A stretch of 64,000 nucleotides of DNA from Lysobacterales bacterium (GCA_030065125.1 JASJDM010000004.1:1-64000), one strand, 5' to 3'. Shown: positions 36,152 through 45,640, counted from the first letter of the stretch. Notes: generated by a model from the letters alone, not told the origin. Numbers and translations are program-made.

Positions 36152-36186
36152 CCTTACCACCCTTGATTGATGTGCCCGTTCAGCGG

Positions 36187-36663
36187 CTACCGGTTTCTCA
36201 CCAACCGGCGCAACTCGCCGAACAACGTCGTCCTTTCGTTTTCATTTAAAAATCGACCCACCTCGACTTCCCGCCCATGGGAGGACAGGGTCAGTCGGCG
36301 CGGGTCACTGGCGTAGCGCCCGGGCTTGAGCTCTACGCGCAACCAGTACCTTTGAAAGTCCGTTACGGTACTGGATCCCGATCCGCCAGCGGTCACTGCC
36401 ACCCGGTCAGGCCCAACATCGATCAGCTCGAACTGGTCACTGCGCCGCAGCACGTAGATCATGCAGGCGGTAAACGCCAGCAGTTCGGCGCCGGCCAGCG
36501 GCAGCGGTACCCACAGCCCCTGCAGGGCAAAGAACCCCGAGGCCAGCAGTGCGCCCGAAGACACCAGACCGACGGTCAGACACAACCCTCGCCGGCTCAA
36601 GGACCGGTTGGGGCGCACCTGAATGCGGCAGGTCTCCGTTTCACTGCTTTGAACTTCTACCAT
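36187..36663 (-). CDS. DUF2244 domain protein
   Basis: A 158-residue inner-membrane protein with a pair of helices (GLCLTVGLVSSGALLASGFFALQGLWVPLPLAGAELLAFTACMIYV) flanked by an N-terminal NRSLSRRG segment and a C-terminal soluble part (YWLRVELKP, LTLSSHGREVEVGRFLNENER), matching DUF2244. Such genes often sit next to cytochrome oxidase operons, as here, just upstream of ctaC on the same strand. Function unknown. The ATG at 36663 begins the conserved part. Confidence 0.82.
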   Translation of the reverse strand: MVEVQSSETETCRIQVRPNRSLSRRGLCLTVGLVSSGALLASGFFALQGLWVPLPLAGAELLAFTACMIYVLRRSDQFELIDVGPDRVAVTAGGSGSSTVTDFQRYWLRVELKPGRYASDPRRLTLSSHGREVEVGRFLNENERTTLFGELRRLVRNR

Positions 36664-36822
36664 CTTTAATCGGGGCCTGATTGGGCCGTCCAGTTGGCTC
36701 GCCCGCGAATATCCGGGGATTCTAAACGGTGCCTTTTGGGGTAGCAAGACAGAAAACGCTCCACCTGGAGGCCCGCAGGAGTACAATCGGCGCGCCCCTG
36801 AAGATGTTATTGCTGATTGGCC

Positions 36823-39800
36823 ATGTCCCAGATCTCTTCCGATGATGTCGCAGCTGAAGCCGGTCTGAGCGCCGCTCCCGGACCGGCGCCCAGTGACGCG
36901 GTAATGTTCAAGTCCGGTCCCGAGTCCAGGGACAGGGTGCCTTCAGACCTTGCCCAGGCCTACCTGGCCGACGAGGACACTCACGTCAACCGACTGCTGG
37001 AAAGCCTCCAGCTGGACGCGGACACCGAGCAGTCCATTACCGGTCTGGCCACGTCTCTGGTCACCCGGGTACGGGCCTCACAGTCCGAGCCCGACGCGGT
37101 AGATGCCTTCATGCAGCAGTACGACCTGTCTTCCGAGGAAGGCGTGCTGCTGATGTGCCTGGCCGAGGCGCTGCTGCGGGTGCCCGATTCCGACACCGCC
37201 GATCGATTGATTGCCGACAAGATCGGCTCAGCGGACTGGGAATCTCACCTGGGAAAAAGCCGCTCACTGTTCGTCAACGCCTCCACCTGGGGACTGATGC
37301 TGACGGGCAAGATGGTGCGAGTGCCTGATACCGCTCAGCGCGACCTGATGGACTCGCTGCGTGGACTGGTGACCCGCAGCGGCGAACCGGTGATCCGCAA
37401 CGCGGTGCGCCAGGCCATGCGCATCATTGGTCATCAATATGTCATGGGGCGGACCATTAAGGAGGCAGTGAAACGTTCCCGCCAGGGGGACAACAAGGCC
37501 TACCGCTACTCCTTCGACATGCTGGGAGAGGCGGCCCTGACCGCGGCCGACGCCGACCGTTACTACGAGAGTTACGCCGCAGCCATCGGCACCCTGGGCC
37601 AGGACGGCCCCTATCCCGACCTGTTCGCTGCGCCCAGCATCTCGGTCAAGCTCTCCGCCCTGCATCCCCGCTACGAGATCTTTCAGAAGGAGCGTGTGAT
37701 GCAGCAGATGGCGCCCCGGGTAGCCAAACTGGCCCGGCTGGCGCGACAGGCCGGCGTGGCCATGACCATCGATGCCGAGGAAGCCGATCGGCTGCAGCTG
37801 TCTCTGGACCTGATGCAGCAGGTGTTTGCAGATCCGGGGCTGGCCGGTTGGGACGGTCTGGGACTGGTGGTGCAGGCTTACCAGAAGCGGGCGCCCTTCG
37901 TTATCGACTGGCTGTACCAGCTGGGCCAGTCCAGCGGTCGGCGGCTGCCCATCCGGCTGGTCAAGGGCGCCTACTGGGATACCGAGATCAAGCACGCCCA
38001 GGAGCAGGGACTTCCCGGCTATCCGGTGTTCACCCGCAAACTCAACACCGACCTGTCCTACCTGGCCTGTGCGCAGACGCTGCTGCAGCGCCGCGACGTG
38101 TTTTATCCGCAGTTTGCCACCCACAACGCCCACAGCCTGGCGGCGGTGTACCACCTGGCAGGGGACGACAAGGGCTTCGAGTTTCAGCGGCTGCACGGCA
38201 TGGGGGAAGAGCTTTATGCCGAGGTGGTCGGCGCTGATAAGCTGGATATGCCCTGCCGGGTATACGCCCCGGTGGGCAGCCATGAGGATCTGCTGCCCTA
38301 CCTGGTCCGGCGGCTGCTGGAAAACGGCGCCAACACCTCCTTCGTCAACCGTATCGTGGACGCCAAGCTTCCCGTGGCGGACATTGTTGCAGACCCGGTG
38401 GTCCTGGCCCGGGGTCTGGAGAGCAAGGCGCACCCCAGGATCCCGGCGCCCCGGGACCTGTTCGGCGGTACCCGCCTGAGCGGCGCCGGCATCAACCTGG
38501 CCGACGAATACCGGGCCCATGAGCTGGCGGCGGAAATGGCTCGCCACCCGGCCGGCCAGTGGTCCGCAGCGCCGCTGGTGCCCGGCAGTACCGTCGGTGG
38601 GGATGCCCGACCGGTACAAAACCCGGCGGACAATACCCGGGTCATCGGCCAGTGGCGGCCGGCAAGCCGGGAAACCGTGGAGCTGGCGCTGGCCAATGCC
38701 ACCGCAGCCCAGCCCGGCTGGAACCGGGTATCCGTGGACCAGCGGGCGAGCTGCCTGGAGCGTGCCGCTGACGCCATGGAGCAGCGGCAGGCCGAACTCA
38801 TGAGCCTGCTGCTGCGGGAGGCCGGCAAGACCGCCGGCGACGCGGTGGCGGAAATTCGCGAAGCGGTGGATTTCTGCCGCTACTACGCAGCCGCGGCCCG
38901 ACAGGCCTTTGCGCCGGTGGCGCTGCCCGGGCCCACCGGGGAATCCAACGAATTGCGGCTGCACGGCCGCGGCGTGTTCGTCTGCATCAGCCCGTGGAAC
39001 TTCCCCCTGGCCATTTTCACCGGCCAGGTGGTGGCAGCCCTGGTCACCGGAAACACGGTCCTGGCCAAGCCGGCGGAGCAGACCAACCTGGTGGCCGCTG
39101 CGGCCTGTGACATCCTCCATGCCGCGGGCATTCCCCCGGAGGTGCTGCAGCTGCTGCCGGGGGAAGGTGCCAGCGTAGGCGCCCAGCTCACCGGCGATCC
39201 CCGGGTGGCCGGCGTTGCCTTCACCGGATCCACCGAAACCGCCCGACTGATCAGCCAGTCCCTGTCCCGGCGGGATGGGCCCCTGGCGACCCTGATCGCG
39301 GAGACCGGCGGGCAGAACGTGATGCTGGCCGACAGCTCGGCGCTGCCGGAGCAGCTGGTGGGAGACGTTGTCGCCTCCGCCTTCCTCAGCGCCGGCCAGC
39401 GATGCTCGGCCCTGCGCGTTCTGATGGTGCAGCGGGACGTGGCCGACAAGGTGCTGACCATGCTTGAGGGGGCCATGGCGCAGTTGCAGGTCGGGGATCC
39501 GGCTTTACTGTCCACCGACGTGGGGCCGGTCATCGACGCCGGTGCCCGGCAAGTGCTGCTTGAGCACTGCCGGCGCATGGACAGCGAAGCCCGGCTGATC
39601 GGGCGCTCCCCTTTGCCGGAATGGGCCGAGCAGGGCCATTTCGTGGCGCCGGTGGCCTACGAAATCAACTCGCTGGACCAGCTGGAGCGCGAGGTGTTTG
39701 GACCGGTGCTGCACGTGCTGCGCTACCGGGCCCGGGACCTGGACCAGGTCGTGGACGCGGTCAACGCCACCGGCTACGGGCTGACCCTGGGCATACACAG

Positions 39801-40050
39801 CCGCATCGAGTCCACCGTGGAGCGAATCCGCCAGCGTTCCCGGGTGGGTAACCTCTACGTCAATCGCAACATGGTGGGCGCGGTGGTTGGCGTGCAGCCT
39901 TTCGGCGGCGAGGGGCTGTCGGGAACAGGGCCCAAGGCCGGTGGCCCGCACTACCTGCATCGCTTCTGCACCGAGCGGACGGTCACGGTCAACACCGCTG
40001 CGGTGGGCGGCAACGCGAGCCTGCTGGCCATGGAACCAGCGCGCAGCTGA
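36823..40050 (+). CDS. putA: Bifunctional proline dehydrogenase / glutamate-semialdehyde dehydrogenase PutA
   Basis: Oxidises proline to glutamate through FAD- and NAD-dependent active sites linked by a channel. The 1075 residues hold a PRODH barrel (about 150-480: VKLSALHPRYE, DAEEADRLQLSLDL, RLVKGAYWDTEIK, QFATHNAHSLA) and an ALDH module (about 580-1040: ISPWNFPLAIFTGQVVAAL, AFTGSTETAR, ETGGQN, catalytic Cys in FLSAGQRCSALRV). The N-terminal ribbon-helix-helix DNA-binding domain of E. coli PutA is absent, so it is probably not its own repressor. The start is the ATG at 36823; an in-frame TTG is two codons upstream. Confidence 0.96.
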   Translation: MSQISSDDVAAEAGLSAAPGPAPSDAVMFKSGPESRDRVPSDLAQAYLADEDTHVNRLLESLQLDADTEQSITGLATSLVTRVRASQSEPDAVDAFMQQYDLSSEEGVLLMCLAEALLRVPDSDTADRLIADKIGSADWESHLGKSRSLFVNASTWGLMLTGKMVRVPDTAQRDLMDSLRGLVTRSGEPVIRNAVRQAMRIIGHQYVMGRTIKEAVKRSRQGDNKAYRYSFDMLGEAALTAADADRYYESYAAAIGTLGQDGPYPDLFAAPSISVKLSALHPRYEIFQKERVMQQMAPRVAKLARLARQAGVAMTIDAEEADRLQLSLDLMQQVFADPGLAGWDGLGLVVQAYQKRAPFVIDWLYQLGQSSGRRLPIRLVKGAYWDTEIKHAQEQGLPGYPVFTRKLNTDLSYLACAQTLLQRRDVFYPQFATHNAHSLAAVYHLAGDDKGFEFQRLHGMGEELYAEVVGADKLDMPCRVYAPVGSHEDLLPYLVRRLLENGANTSFVNRIVDAKLPVADIVADPVVLARGLESKAHPRIPAPRDLFGGTRLSGAGINLADEYRAHELAAEMARHPAGQWSAAPLVPGSTVGGDARPVQNPADNTRVIGQWRPASRETVELALANATAAQPGWNRVSVDQRASCLERAADAMEQRQAELMSLLLREAGKTAGDAVAEIREAVDFCRYYAAAARQAFAPVALPGPTGESNELRLHGRGVFVCISPWNFPLAIFTGQVVAALVTGNTVLAKPAEQTNLVAAAACDILHAAGIPPEVLQLLPGEGASVGAQLTGDPRVAGVAFTGSTETARLISQSLSRRDGPLATLIAETGGQNVMLADSSALPEQLVGDVVASAFLSAGQRCSALRVLMVQRDVADKVLTMLEGAMAQLQVGDPALLSTDVGPVIDAGARQVLLEHCRRMDSEARLIGRSPLPEWAEQGHFVAPVAYEINSLDQLEREVFGPVLHVLRYRARDLDQVVDAVNATGYGLTLGIHSRIESTVERIRQRSRVGNLYVNRNMVGAVVGVQPFGGEGLSGTGPKAGGPHYLHRFCTERTVTVNTAAVGGNASLLAMEPARS

Positions 40051-40089
40051 CGGTTCTGAACCAGGGCAAGGCAACAGTTTTTTGATGGT

Positions 40090-41643
40090 ATGTATCAGCA
40101 GTATTTCGGCCTCAGCGACCCGCCGTTTTCCATAACGCCGGACCCCCGCTTCGTTTACCTCAGCGAGCGGCACGAAGACGCCCTGGCCCACCTGCGTTAT
40201 GGTCTCACCCAGGGCGGAGGGGGAGGCTTCGTCCAGCTCACCGGGGAGGTCGGCACCGGCAAGACGACCCTGTGCCGATGCCTGCTGGAGGACCTTCCCG
40301 ACCACGCCCGGGCGGCGCTGATCCTGAATCCGCGACTGGATCCACTGGAGTTGCTGTGGTCCATCTGTGAAGAGCTCAAGGTATCGATTCACGGCGCCCG
40401 GGCCAGCTCCAAGAAGCTCATTGACCGGCTCAATCGCTATCTGCTGAAGGCCCACGGTGAAGGCCTGACCGTGGTCCTGATCATTGACGAGGCCCAGAAC
40501 CTGAGCCCCGACGCCCTGGAGCAGGTGCGCCTGCTCACCAACCTGGAAACACCCACCCAGAAGCTGCTTCAGATCATCCTGCTGGGTCAGCCGGAGCTGC
40601 GCGACCTGCTGCGCCGGCCCGATTTGCGTCAGCTGTCCCAGCGCATCACGGCCCGCTACCACCTGACGCCGCTGGCTGCTGACGAAACCCGGGCCTACGT
40701 AGAGCACCGGCTGAGGGTGGCCGGCGCCGTTGAACCCCTGTTCAATGGGGCCGGGTACCGGGCCCTGCACCGCTATTCCGACGGCATCCCGCGGCTGATC
40801 AACATCCTGGCCGAACGCTCACTGATCGCGGCCTACGCCCGGGGCAGCCGGCGCGCGGGTGCGGCGCTGGTACGCCAGGCGGCCGACGAGGTGCTGGACC
40901 AGGGGCATGCACCGGCGCGGTGGCGCTACTGGCCCGGACTGGCCGCCGCCGCGCTGATGCTGGCAACGCTGGCCACTGGGTGGTACTTCCGGCCCGCACC
41001 GCCGGCCGCACCCCGGGTGGTGGAGCAGCTCAGCATCGCGCCCGACCCGGGTCCGGCACCGGCAACCCCGGTGCCCGGCGGGGATTTTCAACAGGCCTGG
41101 GATCAACTGATGGACCTGCACGGACACACAGCGGAACCCCGCGCCGGTTCCAGCTGCCCCCAGGCCATGGCGCCCGGCGTTCACTGCAGCCAGGGCCGCG
41201 CCAGCCTGGCACTGCTGCAGACCCTGGGCCGCCCCGTGATTGTCGAGGTAAGTACAGGCGAAACCCGCTACGGTGTCGTGCAGGTTTCAGAATCCGGCGT
41301 GACCCTGCACGCCGCCGAGGGGCCTCGCCAGATCTCGCGCAGCGCCCTGGAGCGGGTGTGGGAAGGCCGCTACTGGGACGTCTGGTCGGTGCCGGCCTAC
41401 GTTCCCGACACCCTGCGGGAAGGTGACCGCGGTCCCGGCGTGTTGTGGATCAAGGCCGCCGCCGCGCGGGCGCAACCGGCTTACGGCGCCAGCGTGGACG
41501 ACCCGTATTTTGGACCCGCACTGCGGACCTGGGCCCTGGAGTACCAGCGGTCCTCGGGCCTGACCGAGGATGGGCTGATTGGCCGCGACACGCTGCAGCG
41601 GCTGAGCCGCCTGGCGCCGCTGGCCGACACTGGGGCCGGCTGA
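40090..41643 (+). CDS. gspA: GspA/ExeA-type AAA ATPase with peptidoglycan-binding region
   Basis: A 517-residue membrane ATPase. It begins MYQQYFGLSDPPFSITPDPRF, typical of the ExeA family, with Walker A GEVGTGKTT (52-60) and Walker B VVLIIDEAQNLS. One membrane helix (WPGLAAAALMLATLATGWYF) follows near residue 285. The periplasmic C-terminus ends in a PG_binding_1-like stretch (ALRTWALEYQRSSGLTEDGLIGRDTLQRLSRL). With GspB it helps place the type II secretion secretin through the cell wall. The stop and the gspB start share TGATG. Confidence 0.9.
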   Translation: MYQQYFGLSDPPFSITPDPRFVYLSERHEDALAHLRYGLTQGGGGGFVQLTGEVGTGKTTLCRCLLEDLPDHARAALILNPRLDPLELLWSICEELKVSIHGARASSKKLIDRLNRYLLKAHGEGLTVVLIIDEAQNLSPDALEQVRLLTNLETPTQKLLQIILLGQPELRDLLRRPDLRQLSQRITARYHLTPLAADETRAYVEHRLRVAGAVEPLFNGAGYRALHRYSDGIPRLINILAERSLIAAYARGSRRAGAALVRQAADEVLDQGHAPARWRYWPGLAAAALMLATLATGWYFRPAPPAAPRVVEQLSIAPDPGPAPATPVPGGDFQQAWDQLMDLHGHTAEPRAGSSCPQAMAPGVHCSQGRASLALLQTLGRPVIVEVSTGETRYGVVQVSESGVTLHAAEGPRQISRSALERVWEGRYWDVWSVPAYVPDTLREGDRGPGVLWIKAAAARAQPAYGASVDDPYFGPALRTWALEYQRSSGLTEDGLIGRDTLQRLSRLAPLADTGAG

Positions 41644-42323
41644 TGTCGCTGATTCTGGAGGCCCTGCGCAAGTCGGAGGCCCAGCGCCAGCAGAGCGAAC
41701 CGGGTCCGACCCTGCCTGCCGCGCAGCCCGCGCGCCGCCGAGCCGGCATGATCTGGCTGGTTGGTGGCTTTGCGGTAGCCGGCGGTTTGCTGCTGGGCTG
41801 GCTGGGCTCTGGCTGGCTGGACAGCGGCGAAGCCGATCAGGAAACCGCAGTGGCTGCGCGGGCGCCGGCAGACCATGCCGAGCCGGCGGAATCCGAACGG
41901 TCGGACGATGCGCCACCAGCTCCAGCGGTGGCGACCGTGAGCTCCCCCGGCGCGAGCTCCGACACAACTCAGGACGCGGCAGGCCGAAGCCCCGATCCGG
42001 AGCCGCTGGCAGCACCGGGTCCACCGGAGCCATCAGTAGCACCAGCCATGGCGGACACCAAGCCGGCGCAGCCTGTGTCACCAATGCCCGAAGACCTGCC
42101 GATGTTGTCCCAGCTGCCGTCGGTGCAGGCTGAAATCGGAAAGCTGGCGGTCAATATGCTGGTCTACAGCGAACAATCCGACGCTCGATTTACCCTGATC
42201 AACCTGAAGCGATACCGGGAGGGTGAGGTGATTTCACCCGGGCTGCGGGTGGAAGCGATACGCCGGGACGGCGTGGTGCTTCGATTCCACGATCGCCTGC
42301 TGCTGCTGCCAGGGAATCGCTGA
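41643..42323 (+). CDS. gspB: General secretion pathway protein B (GspB)
   Basis: A 226-residue inner-membrane partner of GspA. It starts MSLILEALRKSEAQRQ, the diagnostic GspB cytoplasmic motif, then one helix (MIWLVGGFAVAGGLLLGWL), a long Ala/Pro-rich periplasmic linker, and a C-terminal domain (LAVNMLVYSEQSDARFTLINLKRYREGEVISPGLRVEAIRRDGVVLRF) of the GspB/PilP-like type. Coupled to gspA by TGATG and directly abutting the rhomboid gene. Other gsp genes are not in the window. Confidence 0.92.
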   Translation: MSLILEALRKSEAQRQQSEPGPTLPAAQPARRRAGMIWLVGGFAVAGGLLLGWLGSGWLDSGEADQETAVAARAPADHAEPAESERSDDAPPAPAVATVSSPGASSDTTQDAAGRSPDPEPLAAPGPPEPSVAPAMADTKPAQPVSPMPEDLPMLSQLPSVQAEIGKLAVNMLVYSEQSDARFTLINLKRYREGEVISPGLRVEAIRRDGVVLRFHDRLLLLPGNR

Positions 42324-42998
42324 GTGGCGGACTACTGGTTTCGCACCCGAAAACCTTCCCGGGTGCCGCTGATTACCCTGGCCCTGGCGGCCGTGATGCT
42401 GGTGGTGGCCGGACTGCAGGCGACCCGGCAGTGGGACAGCGGGTTGCTGCAGGACTGGGGCCTGGTACCCCGGGCATTCTGGGACGGCCAGGCGGCCTTC
42501 TGGCGATCCGGCGAGGCCACTCGCATGATCAGCGCACTGTTCCTGCATGCGGGCTGGGCACATCTGCTGGGCAACCTGGTTTACCTGGCGCTGTTCGCAC
42601 CACGGGTGGAACTGGCCATGCGACGGTTTCCGTTCCTTTGTTTCGTGCTGTTCTGCGGCGTCCTGGCCAACCTGTTTGCCGCTTACCAGGACCAGGACAG
42701 CCTGGCGCCCATCGTGGGCATGAGCGGCATGGTGTCCGCCGTGATGGGTGCTTTTCTGGCCTTCTTTCCGCGGGATCGGGTCGGCATCATCCTGCCCCTG
42801 GGTCTTTATTTTCAGTTCATTCGCATCCCGGCCACGGCCCTGATCGGGTCCTGGTTCCTGTTCCAGGTGTTGTACACTTTTTTTGGCGACCGCCTTGGTA
42901 CAGTGGCCTGGTGGACCCATATTGCGGGATTCGTCAGCGCCTTTCTGCTGGCCCTGCCGCTTCGGTTCCTGATCCCGGCGGGCTCCCGCAGACGCTGA
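42324..42998 (+). CDS. Rhomboid-family intramembrane serine protease
   Basis: A 224-residue six-helix membrane protease. The catalytic Ser134 lies in VGMSGMVSAVMG and the partner His199 in WWTHIAGF. HAGWAHLLGNLVYL and the later EL..RR loop fit the family. The start is GTG at 42324, immediately after the gspB TGA, implying translational coupling. The substrate is unknown. Linkage to secretion genes makes an envelope role plausible, but this is inference. Confidence 0.88.
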   Translation: MADYWFRTRKPSRVPLITLALAAVMLVVAGLQATRQWDSGLLQDWGLVPRAFWDGQAAFWRSGEATRMISALFLHAGWAHLLGNLVYLALFAPRVELAMRRFPFLCFVLFCGVLANLFAAYQDQDSLAPIVGMSGMVSAVMGAFLAFFPRDRVGIILPLGLYFQFIRIPATALIGSWFLFQVLYTFFGDRLGTVAWWTHIAGFVSAFLLALPLRFLIPAGSRRR

Positions 42999-43017
42999 GC
43001 CAGATGGAATCGGAGAC

Positions 43018-43350
43018 ATGGCGAAGGACGACACCCTTTACAAGATCATTTTCCTGAACAGCGGCAAGGTGTACGAGCTGTACTCACGCAGCGCCAGCGC
43101 CAGCGGTCTGTTCGGCTTCATCGAGGTCGGCGAACTGGTGTTCGAAGACGGCGACAGCCTGGTCGTGGACCCCACCGAGGAGCGCATGCGTGACGAGTTC
43201 AAAGACGTCAAGGTGCTGCACATCCCCATGCACAGCGTGATCCGCATCGAGGAAGTGGAGAAGCGCGGTGCCGTTCATATCCGCGATCGTGAAAGCGGCG
43301 AAAAAATTACCCCGTTTCCGGTATCTCCGCCTAACCGCAGCAGTTCCTGA
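43018..43350 (+). CDS. DUF1820 family protein
   Basis: A 110-residue soluble protein starting MAKDDTLYKIIFLNSGKVYELYSR, with the conserved GLFGFIEVGELVFEDGDSLVVDPTEERMRDEF and VKVLHIPMHSVIRIEEVEKRG segments of DUF1820. No function is established; it is common in gammaproteobacteria and beta-rich. It lies 19 bases after the rhomboid gene on the same strand and converges with the processing protease seven bases downstream. Confidence 0.88.
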   Translation: MAKDDTLYKIIFLNSGKVYELYSRSASASGLFGFIEVGELVFEDGDSLVVDPTEERMRDEFKDVKVLHIPMHSVIRIEEVEKRGAVHIRDRESGEKITPFPVSPPNRSSS

Positions 43351-43357
43351 TCCGCTT

Positions 43358-44653
43358 TCAGCGGTTATCCAGCAGCCTTTCCGCCCGCAGCGCGATCAGC
43401 GCGCGGTACAGCGGATAGTCTTCGTCTGCCAGGACGTAAAACTCATCCCGGGGCGGGTCAAACGTCTTGGCCGAAGGCGTCAACGCCTCCGGGTTTTCGG
43501 CATCGCCGCTGCGGCGACCCATGCCGGCGATGGTGATGTCCGGCTGGATGCCCTGCTCGTGAATGGAGCGCCCCGACGGTGTGTAGTAACGCGAGGTGGT
43601 GAGCTTGATGGCCCCGCCGTTGCGCAGCGGCAGCACCGACTGCACCGACCCTTTGCCGAACGTCTTTTCGCCCAGCACCAGGGCACGGCCATGATCCTGC
43701 AGGGCACCGGCCACGATTTCCGAGGCAGACGCAGAAGATTCGTCGACGATGACCACGATGGGGGCGCCGCCGATTTCATCGTCGGGCCCCGCTTCGTAGC
43801 GGGTCTGTGATCCCTCCCGGCGACCGCGGGTGGTTACGATCAGGCCCTCCTCCAGGAACATGTCCGACAGCGCCACGGCGGCGGTCAGCACACCGCCGGG
43901 GTTGCCGCGCATGTCCAGCACCAGCCCTCCAAGGCTGCCGCCCGCGGCGTCGGACAACCGCGCCATTTCCAGCGCTGCGGCGTCGGCGGTGTCGGTCTGG
44001 AAGGTGTCGATCCTGAGGTATCCCAGACCATCTCCGTACAGCTCGGCGCTGACGCTGGCCACGCGGATCACCTCTCGTACCAGGGTCAGGCTCAGGATTT
44101 CGTCTGATTCTCCCCGCCGAATGGTGATCCGAACTTCGGTGCCGGGGCGACCACGCACTTTTTCAATGGACTTGCGCGGCTGCCGTGAGCTGACCGCAAT
44201 CCCTTCTACCGCGGTCAGGTAATCCCCTTCATGCACGCCGGCACGGCCGGCCGGACCGGTGGGATTGACCTTGGCGATCAACAGGTCCTGGTCCTGCCAC
44301 ACGACTTCTATTCCGATGCCGCCATAACGGCCGCGGGTGTCCGCTTCCAGCCTGGCGTACTCCTCGCGGTCCAGGTAGGCGGTGTGAGCATCCAGATCGG
44401 ACACCATGCCCCGAATGGCCCGTTCCAGCAGGTCGCGGTCGCTGGTCTCATCCACGTAATCCCGCTGAACGTGGCCCAGCACATCGCTCAGGGTTCGCAT
44501 TTCATCCAGGGTCAGGGACAGGGCCGGCGTCGCCGGGCTGGTGCCCGGACCGGCGGCGCCGGCCGCGTCGTCCGCATCCCGGGCCATGGAGCTTGCCGCT
44601 GTCAGCAGCAGCGCCAGGGACCAGCCGGCGCGGCTGTTCGAGAAAACCATCAT
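43358..44653 (-). CDS. ctpA: C-terminal processing protease (S41 family)
   Basis: Periplasmic serine protease of the Ctp/tail-specific family, 431 residues. It has a signal-like N-terminus (SLALLLTAASSMARD), a PDZ domain (YGGIGIEVVWQDQDLLIAKV, GPAGRAGVHEGDYLTAVEG) and an S41 catalytic core with VLDMRGNPGGVLTAAVALSDMFLEEG, SASASEIVAGALQDHGRALVLGEKTFGKGSVQ. ATG at 44653, or the adjacent one at 44650, is used. A TATAAT on its strand lies only six bases before 44653, which would make the mRNA leaderless if it is the real -10. Confidence 0.92.
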   Translation of the reverse strand: MMVFSNSRAGWSLALLLTAASSMARDADDAAGAAGPGTSPATPALSLTLDEMRTLSDVLGHVQRDYVDETSDRDLLERAIRGMVSDLDAHTAYLDREEYARLEADTRGRYGGIGIEVVWQDQDLLIAKVNPTGPAGRAGVHEGDYLTAVEGIAVSSRQPRKSIEKVRGRPGTEVRITIRRGESDEILSLTLVREVIRVASVSAELYGDGLGYLRIDTFQTDTADAAALEMARLSDAAGGSLGGLVLDMRGNPGGVLTAAVALSDMFLEEGLIVTTRGRREGSQTRYEAGPDDEIGGAPIVVIVDESSASASEIVAGALQDHGRALVLGEKTFGKGSVQSVLPLRNGGAIKLTTSRYYTPSGRSIHEQGIQPDITIAGMGRRSGDAENPEALTPSAKTFDPPRDEFYVLADEDYPLYRALIALRAERLLDNR

Positions 44654-44726
44654 CTGCCCATTATAGACGGCAGTCGGCCCGGTTATACTCCGCACTGTCT
44701 GCCCCGACCCCGATGAATCAAGCTCC

Positions 44727-45443
44727 ATGACCGACACGTTTTCCCCGAAACCCATTGCCAGCCGCGATCGCCTGATTTTTGCCCTGGACGTCCCCACCGC
44801 TGACGATGCCCAGCGCCTGATTACCCAGCTGGGCGACAGCGTCAGCTTCTACAAACTGGGACTGCAGCTGTTTCTTAGCGGCGACTATTTCCGCCTGGTG
44901 GACCAGCTCACCAGTGCCGGCAAGCAGGTATTTGCAGATCTCAAGCTGTTCGACATCCCCGCCACGGTGGCGGCGGCGGTGCGCCAGCTGGAACGCTACC
45001 CCATCAGCCTCACCACGGTGCACGGCAATGACGCCATGCTGAGAGCGGCGGCCCAGGCCGCGGACCGCGTGAAGGTCCTCGCGGTGACCGCCCTTACCAG
45101 CCTGGACCGGGGTGACCTGGATGACCTGGGATTCCGGTGTGAGCTTGAAGAGCTGGTGCTGTCCCGGGCACGCCGGGCGCTGGAGCTGGGCTGTGCGGGG
45201 GTGGTGTCATCGGGGCTGGAGGTACAGCGGCTGCGGGCCCACGTGGACCACCGGTTGCTGGTGGTGTGTCCGGGAATCCGCCCGGTTGACAACGACGATG
45301 ACCAGCGACGAACCGTGGACGTGGCCGGGGCGTTTGCCAATGGCGCGGACTATATCGTGGTGGGCCGGCCCATAAGGGACGCCCGGGATCCCAGGCAGGC
45401 GGCGGAAACCATCCAGCAGACCATCGCGGACAGTTTCCAGTGA
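44727..45443 (+). CDS. pyrF: Orotidine 5'-phosphate decarboxylase
   Basis: Last step of UMP synthesis. The 238-residue barrel has RLIFALDVPTADDA at the first strand, the catalytic loop FADLKLFDIPATV (Asp-x-Lys-x2-Asp type), TTVHGNDAML, and the phosphate-binding end VVCPGIRP and YIVVGRPIRDARDP. ATG at 44727. It is divergent from the processing protease, with a TATACT at 44683-44688 as a possible -10. Confidence 0.96.
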   Translation: MTDTFSPKPIASRDRLIFALDVPTADDAQRLITQLGDSVSFYKLGLQLFLSGDYFRLVDQLTSAGKQVFADLKLFDIPATVAAAVRQLERYPISLTTVHGNDAMLRAAAQAADRVKVLAVTALTSLDRGDLDDLGFRCELEELVLSRARRALELGCAGVVSSGLEVQRLRAHVDHRLLVVCPGIRPVDNDDDQRRTVDVAGAFANGADYIVVGRPIRDARDPRQAAETIQQTIADSFQ

Positions 45444-45479
45444 GCCTCCCGGCGTGGATGGTAGGGGGTCTCTAGTTTC

Positions 45480-45635
45480 GGTGAGTTAGCCGTTTTTATT
45501 GAAGTGTTGCATTATGAAACTGTTGTAAGTTATTATTTATTAAAACAAGAATAAGAAAAACAACAACGGAACATGGAATCGGAGTAGGGGCATGACGCCC
45601 AAAATAAACCCCGGCATATCGCCGGGGCTTTTTTT
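45480..45635 (+). ncRNA. Candidate small RNA or 3' UTR element ending in a terminator
   Basis: Downstream of pyrF the sequence turns strongly AT-rich (45487-45560) and then contains a purine-rich run (GGAACATGGAATCGGAGTAG) before a perfect terminator at 45609-45635. The arrangement, an AT-rich possible promoter with about 60-80 bases then a terminator and no plausible protein, suits an independent small RNA. It could equally be the pyrF 3' UTR. I could not assign a reliable promoter or a known RNA family. Confidence 0.35.
45609..45635 (+). terminator. Intrinsic terminator
   Basis: A perfect 7-bp stem CCCCGGC ATATC GCCGGGG followed by C and seven T. It ends transcription coming from pyrF or from the candidate small RNA. 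Confidence 0.93.
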
Positions 45636-45640
45636 GGGGT

